A model generated the notes under the pieces. It searched no databases. It was not told the DNA's origin and saw nothing but the letters and a program-made list of their open reading frames with translations. Positions 1 to 9,289 of a stretch of DNA of 64,000 nt are shown in pieces. The translations under genes and the position numbers were made by a program. Origin of the DNA: Methylocystis bryophila (GTDB taxonomy: Bacteria > Pseudomonadota > Alphaproteobacteria > Rhizobiales > Beijerinckiaceae); NCBI RefSeq assembly GCF_027925445.1, contig NZ_AP027149.1, positions 2,678,501 to 2,742,500 on the forward strand, read 5' to 3'. Numbering within the stretch: position 1 is the stretch's first letter; each line of letters begins with the position of its first letter.

Positions 1-639
1 TCGCCGCGCGCCTTGGCGAAAACGATTCGTTTCGGCGGCGGAACGCTCTGCGCTCTTGTTGGAGGCCTTCTCGTGCTGCGCGGGGTCATCGCTCCCGGTC
101 TCGCGATACTCGGCCTCGGCCTATGGCTTATCGATTTTTCGGCCCTGACGGCGAAAGGGTTCCGCTCCGCGAGGCGCGGCGGCGGCGTTTCGCGAGTCCG
201 CACGGCCATTGTCGAAATGGAGCTCGACCGAACCAACGGCGCGATCCGCGGCACCGTGCTCGCCGGCCCGCAGGAGGGCATGCCCTTCGATCAGCTCACG
301 CGCAGCCAGCTCCTGTCCCTTTACCATTTCTGCCTTAGCAACGATCCTCAGGGCGCGCGGCTGCTAGAGGCGTATTTCGACCGCCGGTTTGCCGGATGGC
401 GTCAGGCAGAGGAGCGAGGCGGAGACTCTCGGAGCGCCGGCGCCCGCCGTCGGCAGTCGATTTCCGAGGAGGAGGCTTACCAGATACTGGGACTTAAGAA
501 GGGCGCGCCGGCGAGCGAGATCGCGCGGGCGCACCGCGATCTGATGAAGAAACTTCATCCAGATCATGGCGGGGCGACCGACCTCGCCGCCCGGGTCAAC
601 GAAGCCAAGGATGTCCTGATGCGCGGGCGTCAGGTTTAG
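1..639 (+). CDS. J-domain (DnaJ-like) membrane protein, 5' end outside window
   Basis: The frame is open from the first base, so the true start is probably upstream; a TTG at 13 is the first possible start inside the window. The N-terminus has two hydrophobic stretches, the middle is Arg-rich, and the last ~60 residues form a J domain with the HPD signature (KKLHPDHGG) that stimulates the ATPase of an Hsp70 such as DnaK. Short membrane-anchored proteins with a C-terminal J domain are common in alphaproteobacteria. The client is unknown. The gene ends 90 bp before the convergent carboxypeptidase gene. The family call is firm; the start is not. Confidence 0.85.
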   Translation, partial: SPRALAKTIRFGGGTLCALVGGLLVLRGVIAPGLAILGLGLWLIDFSALTAKGFRSARRGGGVSRVRTAIVEMELDRTNGAIRGTVLAGPQEGMPFDQLTRSQLLSLYHFCLSNDPQGARLLEAYFDRRFAGWRQAEERGGDSRSAGARRRQSISEEEAYQILGLKKGAPASEIARAHRDLMKKLHPDHGGATDLAARVNEAKDVLMRGRQV

Positions 640-728
640 CCGAGCCAGCCGCTCGAGATTCTTGGGGCTGAGCGAGGCCCGTCGGCTTCTGAGGCCTCGC
701 TGCGGAGCGAATGACATCGGGCGGCTCC

Positions 729-2408
729 CTAATTCTTCGTCGCGAAGCAGGAAAAGCCCGAACGCTTCAATTCGCGGCAAGCCTGCGCGGCGCTGTCCTC
801 CCCAAGCCCGGCGAAGCGGGCTCGGTAGAGGGTTTCCGAGCCCTTGCGCACTTTTTCCGTGAAGGCCTTGGCGGATGCCGGAACGCTGTGCGCCTCGCTT
901 CTCGCCCGCGCCAGCAATTCCCGCGCTTTCTCGAGTTCGTCTGTCGCGCCGAGCTGGATCATCCAGCCGGGATGGGCGGGACGCGAGGATTCCGCCTTGG
1001 GGCCATGCGGCTTATCGCTTTCGGATTGCTTTATGGCCGATGGCGTCGTCGGCGCGGCGGCCACGCGCAGTGCGCTCTTCGCTCCGGCGCTCGCCGTCGT
1101 CGAGCCGCCAGTCGTCGAGCCGCCAAGGGCGTGCGTCTGGCCTCCGGTTTCCGCAACCGGGCGTTTCTGTCCGCCCGAGACGAAGGCCGGGCGCACTTTC
1201 GGCGGGGCCGCGTCCTCCGTTGCGGCTGGCGGAACCTTTTGCGCGACGCTGCGGACTGCTCCTGGAGCGCTCTCCTCGCCTTCGCCCGCTGAAGCTTTCG
1301 CATAGGCCATGCTTGCATCATGTGCGGGCTGGGGCGGGATCGAGGCTGTGGCGGCGGGAGCGTCGACGCCGTCCTCGGAATCCTCCGGAATGGGTTGGGC
1401 GGTCTTGTGAGTCTCGCCGTCCCCAATGTGACGATGGATGAGGGAGGCCATATAGGCGTCGCGCGCGCCGGCCGACCTCCCGCCAAGAACCACCGCGACG
1501 ATGTGTCGGCCGCCGCGCCGCACCGAAGTCAGGAGATTGAATCCGGAGGCGTTGGTGTAGCCGGTCTTGATGCCGTCCATTCCCTCGACGCGATCGAGAA
1601 GATGGTTGTGGTTGCGCATGACTTCGCCGTTGTAGGCGAAGGCGTGCGTTGAGAAATAGCGGTAATATTTGGGAAAATGCTCTTGGACGGCTCGGCCCAG
1701 CACGGCGAGGTCATGCGCTGTGGTGATCTGCGCAGGATTGGGAAGTCCGGAAGCGTTGGCGAAATGCGTGTCGCGCATGCCAAGCGAATGCGCCTTCGCA
1801 GTCATCATCTCGGCAAAGCGCTCCTCGTCGCCGCCGATCGCCTCGGCGATGGCGACTGCGATGTCGTTTGCGGATTTCGTTACGACCGCTTTGATCGCGT
1901 CCTCGACCTCGATCGTCTCGCCGGGATCCAGATTGAGCTTGCACGGCGCCTGCGCGGCGGCGTGCTGCGAGATTCTCAGTGGCGAATGCAGGCTCAGCCG
2001 GCCCTTCTCGAGCTGCTCGAACAGCAGGTAAAGCGTCATCACCTTGGTGATCGAGGCAGGATGCCGCTGCTGATCTTCCTTTTGCGAAAAAAGCGTTTGG
2101 CCACTGTTGGCGTCGACGACGATCGCCGCGAAGCCGGGCGGGGAGAGAAAGCGCTCTCCGGAGCCTCCATGCGACGAGGCGTGAAAGACCCGTCCGCCAT
2201 GGCCGTAGAAAGCCGGGCGCAAGGGACGCCCATGCGCGACGCGCAGGGCTAGACGCTGACGGCCATAGGCGGCGTGACCGTAATGATGGCGCCAGCCGCG
2301 GGCCTGCGCGGCATCAGAGAAAATAGTTAGCGTCAATGCGCTAAAGATGAGGATAAACCGCAGCATTATACTCGGTTTAACGCTCCGAAGGACGCCAAAC
2401 GTCATCAT
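729..2408 (-). CDS. D-alanyl-D-alanine carboxypeptidase (S11) with C-terminal SPOR domain
   Basis: Periplasmic penicillin-binding protein of the DacA/DacC type that trims the terminal D-Ala from peptidoglycan stem peptides. A hydrophobic signal segment follows M15. The S11 motifs are present: SxxK (S119-ITK), SAN (in KSANDIA) and KTG (in DGIKTGYT). A long Ala/Pro-rich linker leads to a SPOR domain in the last ~75 residues (from about PGWMIQLGA), which in this family binds denuded glycan at division sites. Total 559 aa. The start could be 2408, 2405 or 2366; 2366 gives the most compact signal peptide. The gene is convergent with the J-domain gene. Confidence 0.9.
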   Translation of the reverse strand: MMTFGVLRSVKPSIMLRFILIFSALTLTIFSDAAQARGWRHHYGHAAYGRQRLALRVAHGRPLRPAFYGHGGRVFHASSHGGSGERFLSPPGFAAIVVDANSGQTLFSQKEDQQRHPASITKVMTLYLLFEQLEKGRLSLHSPLRISQHAAAQAPCKLNLDPGETIEVEDAIKAVVTKSANDIAVAIAEAIGGDEERFAEMMTAKAHSLGMRDTHFANASGLPNPAQITTAHDLAVLGRAVQEHFPKYYRYFSTHAFAYNGEVMRNHNHLLDRVEGMDGIKTGYTNASGFNLLTSVRRGGRHIVAVVLGGRSAGARDAYMASLIHRHIGDGETHKTAQPIPEDSEDGVDAPAATASIPPQPAHDASMAYAKASAGEGEESAPGAVRSVAQKVPPAATEDAAPPKVRPAFVSGGQKRPVAETGGQTHALGGSTTGGSTTASAGAKSALRVAAAPTTPSAIKQSESDKPHGPKAESSRPAHPGWMIQLGATDELEKARELLARARSEAHSVPASAKAFTEKVRKGSETLYRARFAGLGEDSAAQACRELKRSGFSCFATKN

Positions 2409-2565
2409 TTTGCTGGCCCGCTCCCCTGTATCTCGTGTCTCGACGTCCGCGCTGCCGGACCGGACGTGGCCAAGACATCACAGCGGACAAGAATAATTCG
2501 GCGCGGTTACTCGGAGGTTAAGCCGCGTTACGTGAGCTTGGCCATGCTGCGCCACAACATGGCTC

Positions 2566-2595
2566 TTGACTGGTTATTGTGCAGTGCAGTATAAA
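2566..2595 (+). promoter_or_regulatory. probable promoter of the phasin gene
   Basis: TTGACT (2566-2571) and TATAAA (2590-2595) are separated by 18 bp, about 70 bp before the phasin start. The spacer contains GTGCAGTGCAG, a TGCA-rich element of the kind bound by the PHA regulator PhaR in other alphaproteobacteria. The PhaR assignment is inference. Confidence 0.5.
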
Positions 2596-2666
2596 ATCTT
2601 TCGTTAAGGCCGTCTCGCGCCCTTCCGGGTTCGAAAGAGGCGGACCACAACGGCAAGGATGACACC

Positions 2667-3038
2667 ATGGTCGCCAACTTCGATAACGTTCAGCAACTGG
2701 GCAAGGACCAGTTCGAGGCCGCTTCGGCTTCGGCTTCCGCCATCGCCAAGGGCTGGCAGGGCATCGCCGCCGAGACGCAGGAATATTCCAAGAAGTCCTT
2801 TGAGAAGGGACGCGCTTTCGCCGAGAAGCTCCTTGGCGTCAAGAAGTTCGACGAGGCTATCGCACTGCAGCAGGAATATGCCAAGGGCGCCTATGAGGAC
2901 TTCGTCGCGCAGGCCACGAAGATCGGCGAGCTTTACACCGACTTGGCTAAGGAAGCCTTTAAGCCGATCGAAACCGCTGCCAAGACGTTCAACCCGGCTG
3001 CCAAGTCCTTCGGCTCGACGTTCGGCTCGGCTGAATAA
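2667..3038 (+). CDS. phasin family protein
   Basis: A 123-aa, Ala/Lys/Glu-rich, helical protein without signal peptide. The pattern of Phe, Ala and Lys residues (AAETQEYSKKSFEKG, LLGVKKFDEAIALQQEYAK) is that of phasin_2 proteins, which coat polyhydroxyalkanoate granules and control their size and number. The start ATG at 2667 has an AAGGAT ribosome-binding site about 8 bp upstream and a good promoter at 2566-2595. A hairpin follows. The gene is monocistronic and no PHA synthase lies nearby. Confidence 0.85.
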   Translation: MVANFDNVQQLGKDQFEAASASASAIAKGWQGIAAETQEYSKKSFEKGRAFAEKLLGVKKFDEAIALQQEYAKGAYEDFVAQATKIGELYTDLAKEAFKPIETAAKTFNPAAKSFGSTFGSAE

Positions 3039-3071
3039 ATCTTATTGTGAATACTTGAGGTTGGCTGTTTC

Positions 3072-3104
3072 GGCGCCCCGATCTCGTGAAGGATCGGGGT
3101 CGCC
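3072..3104 (+). terminator. hairpin after the phasin gene
   Basis: The GC-rich stem CCCCGATC / GATCGGGG has an 8-nt loop and extra outer pairing (GGCG / CGCC). It lies 34 bp after the phasin stop. No clear T-run follows. Confidence 0.5.
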
Positions 3105-3228
3105 GACGTCGGCGAGTGCGTGAATTGAGTTGTTTCTTCGCGGCGCGGGAGGCTTCGTCTCCGCGCCCCCGGACGCCCTCGCTGCGAGCGATGCGACAAG
3201 GCCTTTGACCCTTTGACGCGCCTGCGGC

Positions 3229-6200
3229 ATGAATGCGCGCGTGAGCTCTGATCCTGGATTCGTGCATCTCCATGTGCACACGGCCTTCTCGCTGCGCGAA
3301 GGGGCGCTCGGCCTGACGCGCCTTGTCGAGCTTGCCGAAAAGAACGCGCAGCCGGCCATCGGCGTCGCCGACACGAACAATCTCTTCGCCGCTCTCGAAT
3401 TTTCCGAGAAGGCCGCGAAAGCGGGGCTCCAGAGCCTTCCCGGCGCGCAGATCGCCGTCGCCTTCGAGGCTCCGGAGCGCGGCGCCGTCAGAAGAGAGCA
3501 CGCCTTCGGCAATCTCGTGCTGATCGCCAAATCACGCGCGGGCTATCTCAATCTGATGCGGCTTTGCTCGCGCGCGCATCTCGAGGCCAGCCCCGGCGAG
3601 CCGCCGGCGCTGACGCTCGCCGATCTCGAAAGCGATGGCGCGGAGATCATCGCATTGACGGGCGGACCTCTGGGCGCGCTCGATCCCCTCATCGCGCAGG
3701 GACGCGCCGAGGCGGCGGAAGCGCGGCTCAAGGCGCTTGCCGCGCTTTTTCCCGAGCGGCTCTATATCGAGATCCAGCGGCATGGATCGCCGGCGGAGAA
3801 GGCGGCGGAGGCGCCGCTCCTCGACATGGCCTACAGGCACGGCCTTCCGCTCGTTGCGACGAACGAACCCTTCTTCGCGACGCGCGACGATTTCGAAGCC
3901 CATGACGCGCTGCTTTGCATTGCGGAAGGGAGCGTCGCGAGCCAGGCCGAGCGCCGCCGCCTGACGCCGGAACATTATTTCAAAAGCCGCGAGGAAATGC
4001 GCGCGCTTTTCGCCGACCTGCCGGAGGCGCTATCGAGCAGCGTCGAGATCGCTCGGCGATGCGCCTACCGCCCGACGACCAGCAACCCGATCATGCCGCG
4101 TTTCATGCGCGCCGATCCGCAAGCCGGCAAGGACGCGCTTGATGCAATGGAGGCCGCGGAACTGCGTCGCCAGGCGCGCGAAGGCCTCGAGGCGCGCCTC
4201 GCCGCGACGGGGCCGGCGGGGGGGCTCACTTCCGCCGACTATGACGCGCGGCTTGAGTTCGAGCTCGGCGTCATCGAGAAGATGCGCTTTCCCGGCTATT
4301 TTCTCATCGTCTCGGACTTCATCAAATTCGCAAAGTCGCAAGGGATACCGGTGGGGCCCGGCCGCGGCTCCGGCGCCGGCTCGCTCGTCGCTTATGCGCT
4401 GACGATCACCGATCTCGATCCCATGCGTTTCGGTCTCTTCTTCGAGCGCTTCCTCAATCCGGAACGCGTCTCGATGCCGGACTTCGACATCGATTTCTGC
4501 CAGACGCGGCGCGGCGAGGTCATCGATTATGTGCGCCAGCGCTACGGCGCCGATCGGGTCGCGCAGATCATCACTTTCGGATCGTTCTTGGCGCGCGGCG
4601 TGCTGCGTAGCGTCGGGCGCGTGCTCGAAATGCCGCTTGGGCAGGTCGACAAGCTCGCGAAGCTCGTCCCGCAAAATCCGGCCAAGCCCGTGACGCTGAA
4701 GGAGGCGCTGGCGAGCGAGCAGAAGCTTCGCGAAGCGGTCGAGGAAGATCCGCGGGTCGCGCGGCTCTTCGAGATCGCAAGCGTGCTCGAGGGGCTCTAT
4801 TCCAACGCCTCGACGCATGCGGCGGGCATCGTCATCGCCGATCAGCCGCTCGACGAAGTGACGCCGCTTTATCGCGACCCGAAGTCCGACATGCCGGTGA
4901 CCCAGTTCAACATGAAATGGGTCGAGCCGGCGGGGCTTGTGAAGTTTGACTTCCTGGGCCTGAAGACGCTGACCGTGCTCGCGACGGCGACTGCGCTGGT
5001 GCGCGCCCGCGTCCCGGATTTCGACCTCGGCAACATCCCGCTCGACGACGCGCAGACATATGCGATGCTCGGGCGGGGCGAGACCGTCGGCGTGTTCCAG
5101 CTCGAAAGCGCCGGCATGCGCAAGGCGCTCGTCGAGATGCGCGCCGACCGTTTCGAGGACATCATCGCGCTCGTCGCGCTCTACCGCCCCGGCCCGATGG
5201 CGAATATTCCGACCTATTGCGCCGTGAAGCATGGCGAGGAAGAGCCGGATTACCTGCACCCCAAGATCGAGCCCGTTCTCAAGGAAACCTTCGGAGTCAT
5301 CATCTACCAAGAGCAGGTGATGCAGATCGCGCAGATTCTGTCGGGCTACTCGCTCGGCGAGGCCGACAATCTGCGCCGCGCCATGGGCAAGAAGATCAAG
5401 GCGGAGATGGACAAGCAGCGCGACCGCTTCGTCGACGGGGCGGTGGAGCGCGGCATCGTCAAGGGCAAAGCCGAAGAGATCTTCGAGCTGCTCGCCAAAT
5501 TCGCCGATTATGGCTTCAACAAGAGCCATGCGGCGGCCTATGCGCTGATCGCCTATCAGACCGCCTGGTTCAAGGCGCATTATGCGACCGAGTTCCTTGC
5601 GGCGTCGATGACCTTCGACATGGCCGACACCGACAAGCTCGCTGAATTTCGGCAGGAAGCCATGCGGCTTGCAATCGTGGTCGAGCCGCCTTCCGTTCTG
5701 CGCTCCGGCGCCGATTTCGACGTCGCGGCGGGGCCGGACGGCAAGCTGGCCATCCGCTATGCGCTCAGCGCGATCAAGGGCGTCGGCGACGGCCAGGCGC
5801 GCGCGATCGTCGCCGCGAGGGGAGACGCGCCTTTTGCGAGCCTTTCGGATTTCTCCAGGCGCATCAATCCGCGCGAGGTGAACAAAAAAGTTTTGGAAAA
5901 TCTCGCCGCCTGCGGCGCCTTCGACGCGCTCAATGCCGATCGCGCCCGCGTCTTCGGGGCGGTGGAAACGATACTCGCTTCCGCGAACCGACATCAGGAC
6001 GATCGCGCCCAGGGCCAGAACGCGCTTTTTGGCCTGGACGCGCGCGAGGAGCTTCCGCTGCCCAAATGCGCGCCCTGGAGCGCCGCCGAAACGTTGCAGC
6101 GCGAGTTCGACGCGGTGGGCTTTTTCCTTTCCGGCCATCCGCTCGAAGCCTATGCGAGCGTGGCCAAACGTCTGCGTCTGCAGCGCTGGAGCGAGTTCTC

Positions 6201-6702
6201 GGCGTCGGTGCGGCGCGGCGCGAGCGCGGGACGTCTCGCCGCCGTCGTGCTGGAGCGCGCCGAGCGGCGCACCAAATCGGGCTCCAAGATGGGCGTCGTG
6301 CAACTCTCCGACGAGAGCGGGCAATATGAGGCGATCCTCTTTGCGGAGGGGCTCGCGCAATATCGCGATTCTCTCGAAAAGGGCGCTGCTGTGCTGCTCA
6401 CGCTCTCGGCCGCGCTCGAAGGCGACGAGGTGCGCGCGCGAATCGTGACCGTCGAGAGCCTTTCGGTCGCGGCGGCGAAGCAGCAGAAGGGCCTGCGCAT
6501 CTTCCTGCGCGACGCCGCGCCGCTCGAAGGGATCAGGACTCGGCTCGCGACGAAAGGGGAGGGCGAGGTGACGCTCGTCGTGATGCGCGAGGCGGAGGGC
6601 GAGGAAATCGAGATCCGGCTGCCGGGCGGCTATTCGGCGAGCGCCGCGGTCGCCGACGCGCTGAAAATCATCCCCGGCGTCATCGCCGTGGAGCATGTGT
6701 AG
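3229..6702 (+). CDS. dnaE: DNA polymerase III alpha subunit
   Basis: The replicative polymerase subunit, 1157 aa, normal for DnaE1. In order: an N-terminal PHP domain (HLHVHTAFSLREG near residue 13), the polymerase III palm with PVGPGRGSGAGSLVAY and the catalytic aspartates in PDFDIDF (about residues 420-425), thumb/fingers (YRPGPMANIP, IIYQEQVMQIA), a tandem helix-hairpin-helix region and a C-terminal OB fold. The start ATG at 3229 places the PHP motif correctly. Length and motif order separate it from the mutasome ImuC/DnaE2. An 888-aa antisense frame over this gene is a codon-bias shadow. Confidence 0.96.
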   Translation: MNARVSSDPGFVHLHVHTAFSLREGALGLTRLVELAEKNAQPAIGVADTNNLFAALEFSEKAAKAGLQSLPGAQIAVAFEAPERGAVRREHAFGNLVLIAKSRAGYLNLMRLCSRAHLEASPGEPPALTLADLESDGAEIIALTGGPLGALDPLIAQGRAEAAEARLKALAALFPERLYIEIQRHGSPAEKAAEAPLLDMAYRHGLPLVATNEPFFATRDDFEAHDALLCIAEGSVASQAERRRLTPEHYFKSREEMRALFADLPEALSSSVEIARRCAYRPTTSNPIMPRFMRADPQAGKDALDAMEAAELRRQAREGLEARLAATGPAGGLTSADYDARLEFELGVIEKMRFPGYFLIVSDFIKFAKSQGIPVGPGRGSGAGSLVAYALTITDLDPMRFGLFFERFLNPERVSMPDFDIDFCQTRRGEVIDYVRQRYGADRVAQIITFGSFLARGVLRSVGRVLEMPLGQVDKLAKLVPQNPAKPVTLKEALASEQKLREAVEEDPRVARLFEIASVLEGLYSNASTHAAGIVIADQPLDEVTPLYRDPKSDMPVTQFNMKWVEPAGLVKFDFLGLKTLTVLATATALVRARVPDFDLGNIPLDDAQTYAMLGRGETVGVFQLESAGMRKALVEMRADRFEDIIALVALYRPGPMANIPTYCAVKHGEEEPDYLHPKIEPVLKETFGVIIYQEQVMQIAQILSGYSLGEADNLRRAMGKKIKAEMDKQRDRFVDGAVERGIVKGKAEEIFELLAKFADYGFNKSHAAAYALIAYQTAWFKAHYATEFLAASMTFDMADTDKLAEFRQEAMRLAIVVEPPSVLRSGADFDVAAGPDGKLAIRYALSAIKGVGDGQARAIVAARGDAPFASLSDFSRRINPREVNKKVLENLAACGAFDALNADRARVFGAVETILASANRHQDDRAQGQNALFGLDAREELPLPKCAPWSAAETLQREFDAVGFFLSGHPLEAYASVAKRLRLQRWSEFSASVRRGASAGRLAAVVLERAERRTKSGSKMGVVQLSDESGQYEAILFAEGLAQYRDSLEKGAAVLLTLSAALEGDEVRARIVTVESLSVAAAKQQKGLRIFLRDAAPLEGIRTRLATKGEGEVTLVVMREAEGEEIEIRLPGGYSASAAVADALKIIPGVIAVEHV

Positions 6703-6712
6703 AGAGTTTCTC

Positions 6713-6829
6713 TAGAGCATGTCACGGAGAAGCGCGAAGCGGTTTTCCGGTCATGACATGCTCTAACGTTTTGACTTGGCGCGATTCCTTATCGCTCGAA
6801 CGATTCCGTTCGAGCGGCAAACGCGCTAA
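6713..6829. repeat. modular palindromic repeat, modules A+B (copy 1)
   Basis: Module A (TAGAGCATGTCACGG ... TGACATGCTCTA) is a ~50-bp element with complementary ends. It is followed by module B, which contains CTCGAACGATTCCGTTCGAG and ends in ACGCGCTA. The same modules recur at 22063, 25534, 29925, 37316, 39293 and 56931. This copy fills the gap between dnaE and the sensor kinase gene and overlaps the kinase stop codon. Confidence 0.9.
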
Positions 6830-8199
6830 GCGATCCCCTCCGCGCGATCCGGCGACAGATTGACCGAGACGCGCAACCCTCCCAGATCGGAGCGCGAAAA
6901 TTCGATGGTCGCTCCATAGGCGTCAAGAACGTCTTGGACGATCGCCAAGCCGAGTCCGGCGTTGCCGCTTTCGTCGAGCCGACCGCCGCGCTGGCGAACG
7001 AATTGCTCGGCTCCTTCGGGCAGACCCGGTCCATCGTCTTCGATGACGAGCCGGGTCGAAGCGCCCTCCCTGCTCGCCGTCACCCGCACGAGGGAGCTCG
7101 CATAACGAGAGGCGTTTTCGAGCAGATTGCCGACGACCTCCATGAGGTCGTTGCGGTCGAAGGGAGCCGTCAGGGTCGACGGCGCGCGCACATCGAACTC
7201 GACCTCGGTTCCGGTTCGCGTCAAGGTGCGGATGAGCGTGTCCACGACCTCGGGCACAGACGCCTCGGCGATTCTTCGGCCGCGCAGTCCTTCCTTCGCG
7301 CGCGCTCGGACAAGCTCGCGCGTGACGGTTCGCTGCATGACCTCGGCGATTCTTTCGAGGGATCCGGCGATTTCTTTTTCCCCTTTCTCTCTCAACAATC
7401 TCGAATCCGCGACAAGCGCGGTGAGAGGGGTCTTCAGGCCGTGAGCCAGGTCAGCGGCCCGATTTTGCGCACGCTCAGTTTGCGCGGCGCGTTCTTGTAG
7501 GAGCGTGTTCATCTCCTCGATCAGCGGTTGAATCTCCTTGGGGGCGCCCATGCCGAGCCTCGTCCGCTCCCCGCGGGCGATTTCGGAAACTTCCGCTCGG
7601 AGCCGAGCGAGCGGGGCTATCCCGAGATCGACGTGGAGCCAAAGCGCAATCGCCAGAACGGAGGCTAGGATCAGCAGGCCGACGATCATCTCGCTCGTGA
7701 ACGCGTTTCGCGTTATCGCGAGGCTGTCGGTTTCGATGGCGACGACAATGAGAACTTGTGTCTCCCCGCGAGCTCCTCGCCACTTGACGCATAACTGTCC
7801 GGCGAGAAGCGGCTCATGCTTTGGCCCCGTCATGTAAAAGTGACGCGTCCGCCCATCGGCGATGCATGCGGCGCGCGGCATGAGCGTAAAATCTTGCAAG
7901 GATCTGGAACGTATCATTCCGTATCCGGCCTCTCCCAGGATCTGCCAGTAATATCCGGATTGGGGCTTCTCAAAGCGCGGATCGCTCGCATAGTCTGAGA
8001 GCCGCAGCTTGCCGGTGCTCGAGTCGCTTTCCAGTCGTCCGCGAATTTGATCGACGAATGCGTCGAGGTCGTCGTCCAAAGTGCGCTCGACGTGGCGCTC
8101 GAAAAGAAGCACGATGCCGCCCCCCGCGAGCAGCAAAGCAAAGGTGATGGTCACGAGGCCTATGAGGAATAAGCGTCCGCGCAGGGAGTGCTGGGTCAT
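6826..8199 (-). CDS. two-component sensor histidine kinase
   Basis: An inner-membrane sensor of 457 aa: TM1 (about residues 10-33), a ~130-residue periplasmic domain, TM2 (about 168-190), HAMP, then the H box (ADLAHGLKTPLTAL, His near 254), N box (GNLLENASRYA), G1 (EDDGPGLP) and G2 (GNAGLGLAIVQ). The ATG at 8199 matches the start of the duplicated fragment and overlaps the end of the chimeric ORF upstream. The partner regulator lies upstream on the same strand, and a heavy-metal RND efflux operon is divergent, so metal sensing is likely. The stop codon TAG lies inside a palindromic repeat. Confidence 0.9.
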   Translation of the reverse strand: MTQHSLRGRLFLIGLVTITFALLLAGGGIVLLFERHVERTLDDDLDAFVDQIRGRLESDSSTGKLRLSDYASDPRFEKPQSGYYWQILGEAGYGMIRSRSLQDFTLMPRAACIADGRTRHFYMTGPKHEPLLAGQLCVKWRGARGETQVLIVVAIETDSLAITRNAFTSEMIVGLLILASVLAIALWLHVDLGIAPLARLRAEVSEIARGERTRLGMGAPKEIQPLIEEMNTLLQERAAQTERAQNRAADLAHGLKTPLTALVADSRLLREKGEKEIAGSLERIAEVMQRTVTRELVRARAKEGLRGRRIAEASVPEVVDTLIRTLTRTGTEVEFDVRAPSTLTAPFDRNDLMEVVGNLLENASRYASSLVRVTASREGASTRLVIEDDGPGLPEGAEQFVRQRGGRLDESGNAGLGLAIVQDVLDAYGATIEFSRSDLGGLRVSVNLSPDRAEGIA

Positions 8200-8630
8200 T
8201 GCGTCGTGTTCGGGACGATATAGCCGAGGCCCCGGCGCGTCTCGATTACGTCGCTGCCGATTTTCTTGCGAACGCGCGCAATGCGCTCGTCGTCTTCGAC
8301 AAAAAGGATTCGCATCAAGCATCCTCGATGGCCCACTGCAGCCATATCGCTTCGCTCATCAACGAGGCTGCGCTCGCCTCTCCAACCGCCGTCTTGCGCG
8401 CGTTGCGAGGACAAAGCCGCCTTGTCGGAGAGCCCCGGCTTGCCGGCGCTCGAGTCGCTTCCCAGTCGTCCGCGAATTTGATCGACGAATGCGTCGAGGT
8501 CGTCGTCCAAAGCGCGCTCGACGTGGCGCTCGAAGAGCAGCACGATGCCGGCCCCCGCGAGCAGCAAAGCAAAAGCGATGGTCACGAGGCCTATGAGGAA
8601 CGAGCGTCGACGCAGGGAGTGCTGGGTCAT
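8196..8630 (-). pseudogene. collapsed tandem duplicate: kinase N-terminus fused to regulator fragments
   Basis: This 144-aa open frame is a mosaic. Residues 1 to about 69 copy the kinase N-terminus (MTQHSLR..., TM1, FERHVER.LDDDLDAFVDQ). Then comes a translated copy of the leader upstream of the regulator gene (SQRAQDGGWRGE), then the regulator start (MRILFVEDDERIA) joined in frame to the regulator C-terminus (RVRKKIGSDVIETRRGLGY). The simplest history is duplication of the regulator-kinase pair followed by two internal deletions. Both ends keep coupled ATGA-type overlaps: the regulator stop overlaps this start, and its stop overlaps the kinase start. About 10% residue divergence argues for an old event rather than an assembly artefact. 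Confidence 0.8.
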
Positions 8631-9289
8631 TGCGTCGTGTTCGGGACGATATAGCCGAGGCCCCGGCGCGTCTCGATGACGTCGCTGCCGATTTTCTTGC
8701 GAACGCGCGCGACGAGAACTTCAATGGCGTTGGAGGATTGATGATCCGAACCATAGACATGCTCGACGAGCTCGGACTGTGCAACGACTTCGCCGTGTCG
8801 ATGCATCAAATAGGCGAGCAGACGATATTCGAGCGCCGAGAGCTCGATCGGTCCGTCGCCGGTCTTTATTGTCATGTCGCGTTCGTCGAGCATGACGCGG
8901 CCGGCCGTGATGATGGAAGAACCGCGGCCCGCGGCGCGCCGCAGGATGGCCCGCAGCCGCGCAAGCAATTCTTCGATCTGGAACGGCTTGGCGAGATAAT
9001 CGTCAGCGCCGGCGTCGATGCCCTCGACCTTTTCGGTCCAGGACCCGCGCGCCGTCAGAATCAAGACGGGAAAGTGCAGGCTTTGCGCTCGCCAGCGCTT
9101 CAGCACCGCCAGCCCATCGAGCTTGGGCAAGCCAAGATCCAGAATGACGGCGGCGAACATCTCGGTTTCTCCTAGAAAGGAGGCGTCTTCACCCGTCGCG
9201 GCCCGTTCGACCACATAGCCGGCCTCTTTGAGCGCCTTCGACACGTCGCTCGCAATGCGCTCGTCATCTTCGACTAGGAGGATCCGCAT
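8627..9289 (-). CDS. OmpR-family response regulator
   Basis: A 220-aa cytoplasmic regulator. The receiver domain has the acidic pair (VEDDER), the phospho-acceptor Asp in ILDLGLPKLDG (about 51) and the conserved Lys in YLAKPF. A winged-helix DNA-binding domain ends in VRKKIGSDVIETRRGLGYIV. The start is the ATG at 9289, where receiver homology begins; the open frame runs 33 codons further upstream without receiver homology. It overlaps the chimeric ORF, which overlaps the kinase, so all three may be one transcript. The divergent neighbour is an RND efflux operon, its probable target. Confidence 0.9.
   Translation of the reverse strand: MRILLVEDDERIASDVSKALKEAGYVVERAATGEDASFLGETEMFAAVILDLGLPKLDGLAVLKRWRAQSLHFPVLILTARGSWTEKVEGIDAGADDYLAKPFQIEELLARLRAILRRAAGRGSSIITAGRVMLDERDMTIKTGDGPIELSALEYRLLAYLMHRHGEVVAQSELVEHVYGSDHQSSNAIEVLVARVRKKIGSDVIETRRGLGYIVPNTTQ

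Noticed and set aside
4030..6696. An 888-codon open frame antisense to dnaE
   Set aside because: dnaE on the other strand has complete, ordered catalytic motifs. The antisense product is Arg/His/Asp-rich with no domain and reflects GC-rich codon bias.
3229..6702. Mutasome polymerase ImuC/DnaE2
   Set aside because: Length, PHP motif and C-terminal organisation match replicative DnaE1, and no imuA or imuB lies adjacent.
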